Both the position numbers and the translations under genes were made by a program. Shown here piece after piece: positions 24,677 through 35,325 of a stretch of DNA of 64,000 nt. The stretch comes from Brachionus plicatilis (lineage: Eukaryota > Rotifera > Eurotatoria > Ploima > Brachionidae). The DNA is taken from NCBI GenBank assembly GCA_010279815.1, contig QEOQ01000303.1, forward strand, positions 685,567 to 749,566, read 5' to 3'. The stretch's first letter is position 1, and each line of letters starts with the position of its first letter. The notes under the pieces were generated by a model that had not been told where the DNA came from, ran no database searches, and worked only from the letters and a program-made list of their open reading frames with translations.

Positions 24677-25372
24677 ATGTCTCTAAGAGGATCATCTTCA
24701 TCGGCTTCAATGCTAAATGGATCCAATACGCCTTCTAATACAAAACTTTTTGGTCAGCGAGCATTGCGTTCGGAAACAAGAGCTAGAGCAAAGGATGACA
24801 TCAAACGAGTAATGAACGCGATAGAAAAAGTACGCAAATGGGAAAAAAAATGGATATCCATAAATGACACAAGTCTAAGACTATACAAATGGGTACCTGT
24901 GTTACATGCAGAGTCAAGCGATGAATCGGATAAAAAAACTCCTGAAAATGCCAGCAGTGATCCAAATTTGGCCAAAAAGTTGTTCGAAGAAAGCAAAAAT
25001 GAAGCAAATGGACACAAAAATTTTCTTAATCATGATGAAAATACACAAGATTCAACCCAAATCAACGACCCGACCAACGATTCAGATTCGAAACAGGCTA
25101 ATCCGAATGTTCAAGAAGATAACGAAAATTCACAGCAGTCGACAATGTCACAAATTTCTACAAATAGTCTATCGTTGACCACTGTACCTAACATGATGCC
25201 TTTAGAATCAAATTTGACTGATTCTGAATCAAATTCGAATATGAAAAATGATGCAAAAGCGATCTCAAAAGAAAATGAATCCCAATTGGACTTAACTAGT
25301 AATCAAACAAATGGGGATATATCTACTATGTCAGTCGATGGTCAAAATGAACTCGATTCGAAATTGAATTAG
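24677..25372 (+). CDS. BCL7-family protein (long paralogue)
   Basis: A single-exon, 231-residue protein. The conserved domain at about 20-75 reads [51 protein letters not shown], almost identical to vertebrate BCL7A/B/C and to the neighbouring short copy. The remainder is disordered and rich in Ser, Asn, Asp and Gln, and its length matches vertebrate BCL7 (about 200-230). It is expected to be the main BAF-complex subunit, with the short copy a derived duplicate. AATAAA at 25465-25470 is a probable polyadenylation signal. Confidence 0.93.
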   Translation: MSLRGSSSSASMLNGSNTPSNTKLFGQRALRSETRARAKDDIKRVMNAIEKVRKWEKKWISINDTSLRLYKWVPVLHAESSDESDKKTPENASSDPNLAKKLFEESKNEANGHKNFLNHDENTQDSTQINDPTNDSDSKQANPNVQEDNENSQQSTMSQISTNSLSLTTVPNMMPLESNLTDSESNSNMKNDAKAISKENESQLDLTSNQTNGDISTMSVDGQNELDSKLN

Positions 25373-25729
25373 TTAAGCGATCTCATCAATTGATAGAATT
25401 TATGTAAATTTAACTTAAGTATTATCTTGTTTAAACAAATTTTTAATCTTAATTTTTGTATGATAATAAAATAAATTTTTCTTAGTTAAATTTTCTTTTG
25501 AAATTAGAAAAATTTCTGATTATAAAAATCTGTTTAAATTAACAAATTAATATTTAAAAATTTCACTTGACTTTTTTTAACTATAGAACATATTTGAATG
25601 AAGAAAATACATTTAAATAAATAATAAATGAATAATTTTAATAAGTTACATTAAATTTGTTTAAAAATTAGAATAAAACAAAAATTAAATACTTTGGTGA
25701 ATTGAAATTACCAACACTTGGGTTTTTAC

Positions 25730-26345
25730 CGTTTTTTACGTAAATTTACGTAAATAAAGGGGCCAAAAAAAAGCCAATTTTCAAGAAATTTCTTAGAATT
25801 TTTGGAAATTTTCAAAAATTAAAAAAAAAATTTACATATTTTTACGTAAATTGACGTAAAATCCGAATTTTTTAATTGTTAAATTTTGTAAAAAATTGAA
25901 AAATACAGTAAAAATTTTTATTTTAATAAATCTGTTTATTTTAAATCGATAGAATTAATGATTTGAACTGTCGCCATTATTTTGAATCACAATTGGGACA
26001 ACCTTAATTTTTTTTTAATAATGCCTTTTTTAAATGACTTATATATGATAAAAATTTTTTGTTTTTTAAGTTTTTTGGAACTTAAATATAGCCTCAATGA
26101 CCTCATCTTCATTTTTTCCTTCTTGAAATTAAATAAACTTTTTTAATTCGTTCCAAAACATCTCGATTGGATTTAAGTCTGGCGATTTAGAAGGTGATTT
26201 GGTTTTTTTTAAATTAGAAAATATTTTTAATTAGAATTTTTTTATAAAAAATAGAATACCCAAATAATTTGATTTTTTTTCAAAAAATCATTACAGATTG
26301 AAGAGGTAGGTTTCGGGTCATTCTCTTGATGTGACTTGAAATCAA
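25730..26345 (-). mobile_element. Tc1/mariner transposase remnant with TTTACGTAAA end
   Basis: On the minus strand, at about 26345-26080, the frame reads HQENDPKPTSSICNDFLKKN, then SPDLNPIEMFWNELKKFI. These are the C-terminal DDE-transposase motifs of Tc1 elements (QDNDPKHTS and SPDLNPIE). A stop follows FI and frames shift, so it is dead. Around 25741-25860 inverted TTTTACGTAAATTTACG-type motifs lie at the element's 3' side; the same motif builds the TA-flanked MITEs at 34847, 50091 and 59403. The N-terminal half and outer end are not recognisable. Confidence 0.75.
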
Positions 26346-26746
26346 TATTAAAAATTAATATTTGTATTTGGATTCTGAAATTTTATAAACAAGACTAATT
26401 TTAAACTCATAACATTATCTATTATTTATCTAGGTTTATCTTTTTTAAATGAAAAAACTAGTCTTGATCATTAATTTGATTTTCAATTTTAGTCTGATCT
26501 TAATTTTTAATAGGACCGATTAAATAAAATATTTGTGAATAAATCAAAATAACTTGACTTTTTTAATATATTTTTAACAAGCACTCGATGATTTCTTTAT
26601 CAATTTTATTTTCAAATAATTTACCCATATTAGGCTATATAGTTTTTCGATTTAGTTTTCTAAATTTTTTTATTTATATGCTTTGAGAGTTTCTAGTAAA
26701 ATTTAGTTTAGAAAAAAAATCTGATATTTAACTTTCTTATCTATAA

Positions 26747-26818
26747 GGGGGTATAGCTCAGTGGTAGAGCATTCGACTGCAGATCGAGAGGTCTCCGGTT
26801 CAATCCCGGATGCCCCCT
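26747..26818 (+). tRNA. tRNA-Cys (anticodon GCA), copy 2
   Basis: Identical over all 72 nt to the tRNA at 23353-23424, again followed by CTTG and a T-run. The flanks differ, so the copy is either an independent duplicate or is kept identical by selection or gene conversion. Confidence 0.97.
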
Positions 26819-26946
26819 TGTTTTTTTAAATTATTTAATTTTGTAATTAATAAATTGTTTACACTTATAATCTTAATATAAAAAATTTCTTTAAACAGTA
26901 TGTTGCAAAGGTTTTGAATTCTTTTTAAATAAAGAATTGTTTTTAC

Positions 26947-27049
26947 CAGAGTTGTTTTTAAGTCACAAGTCTTAAGTCAAGTCAAGTCAATGACTTTGAC
27001 TTAAATTTTTGTGACTTAGACTTAAAACTGTGACTTAAAAACAAGTCTG
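26947..27049. mobile_element. hAT-type MITE, 103 bp, with perfect 8-bp target duplication
   Basis: The ends are CAGAGTTGTTTTTAAGTC and its inverse with a single mismatch (AAGTCTG instead of AACTCTG). Flanking 8-mers GTTTTTAC at 26939-26946 and 27050-27057 are identical. The interior is made of repeated TGACTT and AAGTCA. CAG-starting ends with an 8-bp duplication are the hAT hallmark. There is no coding capacity, so it would need a transposase in trans. Confidence 0.9.
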
Positions 27050-27234
27050 GTTTTTACGTATATATTAATAGGCGGAAAATAAAAATAGCGCTTTTTTTCT
27101 TAATTTTTATTTTTAATCAATCCAAAAAACGTAAAACCAAAATAAAAAAATTGAATAAAAAAAAATCACAAAAAAAATTCAAAAAGATAAAAAAGATACA
27201 ATTAATTAAGAATAAAAAAAGGTCCAAAAGTTTA

Positions 27235-27430
27235 GATAATATTTAAAATGACCGCTTTTGGCGTTAAAAAAGGCCAAAAAGAGTTTTGGCATAGGTTCAA
27301 TCAATTTGGTACATACTCAGTCGGATTCTTTAACCAATCTTTGTGTAAAACCTCTTTTAAATGCTCAATAGAGATGACTTTAGTGTTTACCATTTTGGCA
27401 TTATGTATGACCATAAGTTCAAAATTTTTT
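27235..27430 (-). mobile_element. Second Tc1-like transposase C-terminal remnant
   Basis: The minus strand reads HNAKMVNTKVISIEHLKEVL, then DWLKNPTEYVPN. After a one-base frame slip it continues LIEPMPKLFLAFFNAKSGHFKY, the conserved end of Tc1-type transposases (SMP..., KGG.TKY). An overlapping plus-strand open frame is only its antisense shadow. No terminal repeats were found. Confidence 0.65.
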
Positions 27431-28116
27431 ATTTTATTTTTAAAACTTATGAGTAGATTTAGAAAAAAAAATCAATTTGAAATTAAGCTATGTAATATCT
27501 ATATTTTTTAATTTAAAGAAACTGATCATTCTTATCTTAACTAAGTAAATTTAAATCTTTGTTCTTTTATCGTTTTTAAAACATGAAAAACAAATTTTAG
27601 TTTTGTAAGCAATAGGTTTATATGATTTGAATATGTCTTTTAAATTATACACAATAAAAATTATTTTATAACCTGATCCAAAATTTCAGCAAATTTTAAT
27701 CAAATTAACGGTTAGAAAAAAATAAACAAAAGAGTTCAAAATGATTCAATATTTTTTTCTAACAAAAGTTAATTTAGTTTTTTTGTTTAAAAATTAAATA
27801 TTTGAAATAATAAATTTCCAAGCAATATATGTCAGTTCAAGAAATTTGATGTCGTTCTTAGTTTTACTCATTTGAATCTAGATGGATTAGGTAAAATAAA
27901 CCAAAGCTTTGATCTCATTAGGACTTCTTTTTAAACAAAAGTTTAATTTTCGATAATTATTTTGATTTGTAGACTTAAATCACCGAATATTTTTATCTTT
28001 TAAATTTATTCATTTAAATAATTTAATTATCTCTAAATAATACGTTTTCTAAAAGCTATTTGCAAATTTAGAAATAAATTTTTTTAAATGTAAAAATAAT
28101 TACTACATATGAAGAT
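27431..28116. other. AT-rich intergenic region upstream of WDR48
   Basis: No gene or clear repeat. Contains the WDR48 promoter region. Confidence 0.5.
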
Positions 28117-30658
28117 ATGGAAAACAAAAACCAGCCGAAAAAAAAAACTCAAGTAACTTAGCTCCCAAAAGTCAAAACAGTACTCCTAAATTTTTTGACT
28201 AGTTGTCGATTATTATTCGCGATCCGGTTGAAAAATTTAATCGTTCAGGGATAAATTGCTTAAAATTCGAGAAAAAATCAACTCGATCTGACCAAACCAG
28301 TCTTGACCGTCTTTACACTGCTGGCAGAGATTCCACAATCCGAGTTTACTCAAATCTTGTCCCAAACACAAACGATCCTAGTAGATACGAACTAAATGAT
28401 GTCGACCAGTATTATCAAATGTCCTTATCCCACCACACTGACTGGGTTAATGATATTATTATTTGCAAAAATAATAGCAGATGTAATTTTTGAATTAGAA
28501 AATATTTTTGTTACTTAAAAATAAAAAAAAATTATATCAAAAATTTAAGTATTCTCGGCCTCAAGCGATACAACAGTCAAAATATGGAATTCAACAAAAG
28601 GTACACTTTTGACAACTCTTCGAAACCACAAAGTAAATTTTTAGCTAAATTCTTGTCCACAATTTAAAATTTAGGATTTTTAGGACTATGTAAAATGTTT
28701 GGCTTATGCCAAGGATAAACAAATACTAGCTAGTGCCGGCTTTGATAAAAACATATATTTGTGGGACATAAATAAAGCTATGTCCGTAAGCTCAGCCGAT
28801 TTGGAAACAAATAGTAAGAGTACTGATTTTGAAGGTTTTTTTTTAAAGATTTTTAACTAAAAGCCATTAGCGAAAATAAATATTCAATCTACAGTCTTGC
28901 TATAAACAATCAAGCCAGTGTACTTGCCAGTGGCTCACCAGAAAACTGCATTCGCTTGTGGGACCCGCGGACCAACTCAAAATTAATGAAACTCAGAGGA
29001 CACACTCATAACATTCGGTTTTTAGCTTTGAATAGGGACGCAACTCAGTGCTTATCAGCTAGCTCGGATCATACAATACGGCTTTGGTCATTGGGACAAC
29101 AAAGGTGTATATCTACTATAGAAATTCATACGGAAGGAGTTTGGACTCTTTGTGTTAATGAAGCGTTTAACAGAGTCTTCTCTGGAGGCAAAGATTGTAA
29201 AATTTATGCCACTGATTTGAGGAATTCGGACGAATCGATTCTTGTCTGCGAAGAATCGAACCCTATTCTAAGTGTATGCTTATTAATTAATAAAAAAATT
29301 TTAAATTTTATTTTTTTTAATATTTTTTTTAATATTTTTTTAAAGATTGACTTGGGTCATGAACAAGAGAATCTATGGGTATCGACTACTGCCTCAACTT
29401 TTAAAAATTGGAGCCTAAAACCTAACGAAAATTCCTCTTGGAACTTTTTAAAAAATAATACCAAGCCAAACGATGCTAATTTAAAGCCTGGCAACGAAAC
29501 TGTAAACCAATCTGGCGCATCATCAATGTCCTCATCGTTTTTATTGCAAAATCCGATCAATGTCAATCCGTTGATAAGTATTCCGGGAACAAGCTGCTTG
29601 AAACAGTACCACATTTTGAATGATAAAAGGTATATAATAACCAAAGATTCGGATGAGAATGTGTGCGTATGGGACGTGCTTCAGGCGCGTAGACTAGAGT
29701 CGTTGGGAAAAGAAAACTTTGAAAATGCGGTCAAACTTCGTCAGCGATTTATCAGCGTGCCAAATTGGTTCACCGTTGATCTCAAGCTCGGAGTTTTGAC
29801 AATTAATTTTGATGAAAGCGACTGGCAATCGGCATGGATTAACTTCAAAGACATGGACTCAAATCACGTGAGACAAACTCAAAATATAGACCTGTCAGAC
29901 GCCAAGGTCAATTATGGTCACATATTTCTGGAGTCGTTGTTCAAGTCTTGTCCACTGCTGAATCCAAATCAGCTACAAACATGCGGCAATGTGATCATGA
30001 ACTCCCAGCAAAACAACTCAACACAACAAAGCATTATTTCCAAAGATCCGGAGAGCAACCAGCCCGGCTTGCTTAGGTTCAATATTCCTGAGCATACGCC
30101 GATTATTTTAAGTGAATCGGCCGGAAGAACTTTGCACAGACTTGAGGTTAAAGATTTGGGAAAAGAAAGTGAACAGCAGATATTATCAAAAGTAATTCCA
30201 TCTTGGATTAGTGATGCTTTGTCTGGTAAAGTAGCACCAAAATTTAATCGAGTCAACTTTGTTCTCAACCCTTTTAACCAGAACCAAAAAGTGATCAATA
30301 AAGAAAGGCTAAGCTCGATTGATTTGCTGCAAGTTAAAAAGCTTAAAGAGCATGTTTATTCAAAGATTTTAAAATTAGATCAAAATAGCGAGAGTAATCA
30401 GAACGATTCTAACAATAACAATTATAAGAACACAGAGCCTGATGACACTAATGGTTGCCAGGATGCTTTACAGCAGGCAAATAGGACCATTGAGCTCTTG
30501 TGCAGCGACCAAGTATGCTTTTTGACTTGAATAGAAAATAAATGGTCTTAATTTTCAAACTATAGGTTCTCAGTGATCCGGAAATGAATTTAAGAACTAT
30601 AAAACATTTGATTTGGAAAGGAACTGGTGACCTGACAATTTTGTATCGTCAAAAATAA
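28117..30658 (+). CDS. WDR48: WD repeat protein 48 (USP1-associated factor 1) orthologue
   Basis: Exons are 28117-28152, 28203-28482, 28550-28632, 28684-28813, 28864-29273, 29346-30512 and 30566-30658, giving 732 residues (the human protein is close to 680). The N-terminal beta-propeller is easily matched: [92 protein letters not shown]. The ancillary region contains [20 protein letters not shown]. The C-terminal SUMO-like domain ends [22 protein letters not shown]1 binds and activates the deubiquitinases USP1, USP12 and USP46, acting in Fanconi/PCNA pathways. The donor after residue ETN (GTAAGAGT, 28814) was preferred to a weak GGTTTT site, which would leave only a 28-bp intron. An insert of about 50 Asn/Ser-rich residues follows blade seven. 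Confidence 0.95.
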
Positions 30659-31044
30659 AAATCATAGCTTGTAAATTATTATTCAGATTGGAAAATTTAT
30701 TTTTTTAAATGAATTTTATTTTTTCCTTTGTTCTCTAGAAAACAAAATTTTTAATATTTATTAAAGATCGCACTCAATTATTTTATTTTTATTTTTTTAA
30801 AACAATTAAATTTTTGTTAAGATTTTTATGCAAATAATTATTTTTAAAATTGAAAATTTGCAAGATTACTCTTTAGAAATGAAAAAGAAAAGACTAAGTT
30901 AATTATTAATTTCTTAGTCTATTATTTATCTTTTTAATTGAAATATTTCACCGCGAATATTTTGAATTCGTATTGAAAAAATTAATTTTTTTTTCCATTT
31001 ATTTTCAGATTTTAGTCAATTCTGAATTTTAATTCTAATAAAGA

Positions 31045-31517
31045 ATGGTAAATAATATTTTTCAATTATTTTATGATTTTAAATTTTATGATGAAATTAT
31101 GTATTTAGACTACCCCGGTACTAGTTGGTCTTGGATTAGCCACTGTTGGCATTATTGGTAAAAACATGTGAAGATTTGATTTTAGAAAAATAATTTTGAT
31201 TTTTACCAGGCAGAACATTGGTGAAACATGCACCATCAGCAGCACAAAACTTGGAAAAAAAATTGGCCTCATTGCCAAAAATAGATTTTTCCTCTTTAAC
31301 TGATGTAAAATATTACAAAGGAGGATTTGAACAAAAAATGACGAAGCGAGAAGCGGCTCTTATACTTGGCGTTAGTCCCAACGCTTCCAAACCGAAAATA
31401 AAAGAAGCTCACAAACGAATTATGATCGCTAATCATCCTGACAAAGGTGGTTCACCTTATATTGCGACTAAAATAAATGAGGCTAAAGATGTTTTGGAAT
31501 CTAATAAACAAGTTTAA
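31045..31517 (+). CDS. DNAJC19: DNAJC19/TIM14, J-domain subunit of mitochondrial import motor
   Basis: Exons are 31045-31047 (start codon only), 31109-31157 and 31210-31517, giving 119 residues against 116 in human. The protein begins [20 protein letters not shown], an inner-membrane anchor. A short linker is followed by [20 protein letters not shown] and a J domain with the HPD motif in [11 protein letters not shown], ending [13 protein letters not shown]14 stimulates mtHsp70 at the TIM23 translocase. Introns of 61 and 52 bp keep phase. The start-codon-only exon recurs in other genes of this window. Confidence 0.96.
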
Positions 31518-32267
31518 TAGTAGCCAATTTAAAAATTTAAATGTCAATATTAATAAATATTTATTGTACAAGCTCTTTTTTTTTACAAGGACTAGTTTGA
31601 ATCTTTACTAATATCTGATTGATTAATTTAGATTTTTTAATTTTAATATTCTGTTTTTAAGAAATTAAATTTTCGAATATTTAAAAATTTAAATTTCTAA
31701 TAATTGTTCAAAGAAATTATTTTTCATAAGTGGAAAATCTTTTCCATTTTACTTAAGAATTATTAAAAATTTTCTCCTTAGTTTATTATGAAAAGGATAA
31801 AATTAAATATTAAGAATTTTTTTCAAAAAAAGAAGACTTTAAGAGGATTTATTTTTCATGATTTATAAAATTCACTAATAAAGTTGAATAACCAAAAAAT
31901 GTTTCCTTTTGATATCTAGAAAATAAATTTTTTTAAATATTCATTGTTTTTCATTAAAATATTGATTTATTAGCATAGAATGAATTAACGAGATAAACTT
32001 TGAAAATTTTATGCAAATTATATTTTTTTTTAAATTATTTTTATTGAGAATATTTGCAATTAATCGGACAAACTTTTCTTCTCAATATATACAAATTATG
32101 TATTTATACAAAATTATTTAAATTCTAAAATTAAATAAATTAAGAAAAATTTAATTTTTAATATATTATTACAAATTTTTGAAAAAATAGGTATACACCC
32201 ATTTGATTAAATCAAAAATAAAACCATCCTTAAATGAAGTGACATTATATTGAATAACTGTGACAAA
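31518..32267. other. AT-rich intergenic region
   Basis: No gene or repeat recognised. DNAJC19 3' flank and endoglycoceramidase promoter. Confidence 0.5.
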
Positions 32268-33944
32268 ATGGGGCGTCGTATTATTCCGAAACTACAAGAT
32301 TTCTTTTTGCTCAAAATTTTGTTTCTGACATTGGCTTATGTTACATCAGGGTCACAAAGTCCTCTATCAAAAATAAGAATAAATGATAAATGGTTTGTAG
32401 ACGAAAAAAATCGAGTTGTTTTATTTCATGGAATCAACGCAATAAGGAAAGAATTTCCATGGATTCCCGACAAAAAAGAACTAAATATGACCAATAATAC
32501 TCAATTATTAAATTTAAAAAAATGGGGTTTCAATACTGTTCGACTTGGTGTTATGTGGTCAGGTTTAATGCCCGAAAAAAACGTGATTAATCAAACATAT
32601 CTTGACCAAATGATCAAAATTGTTGACCAACTAGCTTTATTTGATTTTTATGTAATAATTGATTTGCATCAAGATATGATGTCTTCTAAATTGTATGCTT
32701 TTTACTTTAAAAGAAGAAATTTTTAAATTAATTAAAATTAAAGTAATTCTTATGATGGAGTACCAAAATGGGTATTGGATGAATTACCCGAATCAAAATT
32801 TAATTTTCCTTGGCCACTCAAAAATTCAACTCTAAATTTGTCTGCTTTTGCTGCTTACATTACAGAATCATGTGGTCATGCATTTCAATGTTTGTACGAC
32901 AATGTAAATTATTTTGCTGATTATTTTCAAGACTATTGGGCCATAGTCTCCAAAATTTTTTCAGATAAAAAAAATGTTTTAGGCTATGAGCTTCTAAACG
33001 AGCCATGGGCTGGGAATGTTTACTCAAATCCTCTTCTTCTATTGCCGGGTATTGCAGGTTCAAAAAATCTATTAAAATTGTACGACAGAACTTATGAAAC
33101 TATAAGAAAATATGACAAAAGTACACTTATTTTTTATGAACCAGTCACTTGGGGTAAGCATTTTAATTTACAAACAATTATAAATTATTATTTTTATTTA
33201 GGTGTTTTGCTGAATAGAAATTATTTTGGAACGGGTTTTAAGCGCCCGCCTGGTTATGATTACCAAACAACTGTGTTTAGCTGGCATTATTACTGCTGGT
33301 TTCTCAATTTTAAAGAAAATCCTTTAATAAATGGAACTTATCCTGAATTGGATAAGATTATTTGTGACAATATTCAATTGAAAATTTCATTTGAGTCAGT
33401 TAAGCTAGATATGCTTGAGCTGGGAGGGGGGCCATCATTTTTAACCGAATTTGGTGAATGTGCATTTAGAAAAGATGATAACGAATTCAATTTAGATGAG
33501 TGTAAAGCAATTTTAGATCAAAGCGATAAAAATTTTCAATCATGGTGCTACTGGGATTCGTATTTTTATGATTTAAATAATCTAAATGAAATTAGCGAGT
33601 TGGTTAGTTTATTTTCCAGGGTCTATCCGAAGGCAACAAATGGAATCCCGATCAGATATTTTTTTAATTCGACATCTAAAGAGTTTTCCTATGAATACAG
33701 GATGAATATTACTAATTTTGACCAAGCTATGGCTCCTACTGAAATTCACATTCCACCTGAAATCTATCCAAACGGATTCTACTGTAAAATACCCTCTTTT
33801 TTAAAATGGTTTCATGACAAGGATAATTTCAAAGTTTTGATATTGTTAAGTGAACATAATTTAAAAAAATTTATAAATTTCAATGATTTTTTCTATCATA
33901 AAATTGTCAAAATAAGTATAAATTCCTTGAGTGATTTTTTTTAA
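32268..33944 (+). CDS. Endoglycoceramidase, glycoside hydrolase family 5
   Basis: Exons are 32268-32692, 32744-33153 and 33202-33944, giving 525 residues. A signal peptide (KILFLTLAYVTSGSQ) precedes the barrel. Typical motifs are LFHGINAIRKEFPW, GFNTVRLGVMWSGLMP, VIIDLHQDMMSSKFNSYDG (across intron 1), LLNEPWAG with the acid/base Glu at about 228, EPVTWG, and SFLTEFGEC with the nucleophile Glu at about 361. EGCases cleave glycan from glycosphingolipids; animal members are known in cnidarians and some other invertebrates. Intron 2 is 48 bp, free of stops and a multiple of three, so unspliced RNA would still read through. The GT..AG ends and the family match (EPVTWGVLLN) show it is an intron. 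Several N-glycosylation sites are present. The last 40 residues are poorly conserved. Confidence 0.92.
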
Positions 33945-35325
33945 TTTTAATATTTTTTAAATAAATTTTTTTATCAAATTTTTATATTTATGTAGTTTCT
34001 TGAATTCTAAAAAACCTCAAATCTAGAAAAAAGTTTTATGATCTGACATGATAAGTTGATATAAAATTAAAAATTTTAAGTATTGAAATTTCTTTAAAGC
34101 CTAAGGGAAATATTTGATATTTACTTTTCCTTTTTTTTGTCGGAGACCAAAGTAAATGTTATTTCTGTTAATTTCGTTATTTTTGTCCATGATCGATTGC
34201 CAAATTTGGCCACTTTTTCTCATAACGATTCTTCTTAAAAAAGAAATTATTTTATCTTATTAATTTAAAGTCAGTTATTTGATCGATAATATACATTTAG
34301 ATCCTTTCTCAACCAGTAGTAAATATAAATCTTCTTTTAAGTTATCGTTTTTCAAGAACCCAGTGTCTGTTTTCATAGATTTTCTCTTTTGTTTTCTGGA
34401 AATTAAATCATTTTAACCAAAATTTTGGATTTCTGAAAAAAAATTGTTTCCAATATATTTAAAAACTTAATTTCCAAAAAATTTTTTTTATTCTTAAATC
34501 TCTTATTAAATTAAAAAAAAATTAACATAATCTAAAGACAAATTTAAATAATAGAGAGATAAAATTTTTAAGAATATGAATAAAATTTTACCAATTGAAT
34601 CTTTAACTTAATTTCTTTCTTGATCGGTTTGCGAATACAAGAGAGAGATTAAACTTCAGCCTTGAATTATCGCAAAAAACTAGGCCTGCTAAACCGGTTT
34701 GAATTTTAGAATCTGTTGACAAATCGCGAAAGATTGTTTGAATTCTATTCCAAATAGTTTCCTATTAAAAAACGTTCACAAAAGATGGTTAAACAATATC
34801 AGATAATAGGAAAACCATAAAAATATCAAAAATTTAGTTTGTTTTACAGTGGTGATTTCATAACGGTATTTTACGAAAAATTACGTAAAATACCGTTATC
34901 AAATCACCACTGTAATTCCTGATTAGAAATTGAGTCAAAGGATGCCAATTTGTTGTCTGTAGAGCTTTTAGCAGAGTTAAGCTCTCACAGTTTCGGCATT
35001 TCTCAATTATTTTTTGAGTAGGTATGACAATTATTTCAATTTCCTAAGTACCCTAAAATATCAAAAATTAGTTGGTGCTTCTAATGTTTATTAGGGTAAG
35101 TTTAGTTTAAAAATTTTCGTATTTAATTTTTTAATTTTAAGTTTTTTTATTTTTTTTAAATGTATTTTATTTCAAAACTTTATTTTTAAAAACAAGTGAT
35201 CAGCTAAATGTGTTAGTCGGAAGATTAATTTATGAATTATGATTGGATATAGATCATTTAATAAAATTCAACTATTGGCTTTACTAAATTAATTAAATAG
35301 TTTTTTAAATAAATAATCTTTAAAG
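33945..35325. other. Intergenic region with one MITE
   Basis: Apart from the palindromic MITE listed separately, no gene is visible. A slightly GC-richer stretch at about 34620-34760 carries no frame. Confidence 0.5.
34847..34912. mobile_element. 66-bp palindromic MITE with TA target duplication
   Basis: Almost the whole element is one inverted repeat: CAGTGGTGATTTCATAACGG on the left, and on the right the inverse of CAGTGGTGATTTGATAACGG (one mismatch). They meet around TTTTACGAAAAATTACGTAAAA. TA dinucleotides flank both ends, as for Tc1/mariner insertions. Confidence 0.9.

Noticed and set aside
27248..27511. 87-residue plus-strand open frame
   Set aside because: The minus strand of the same stretch encodes a Tc1 transposase C-terminus, so the plus frame is an antisense artefact.
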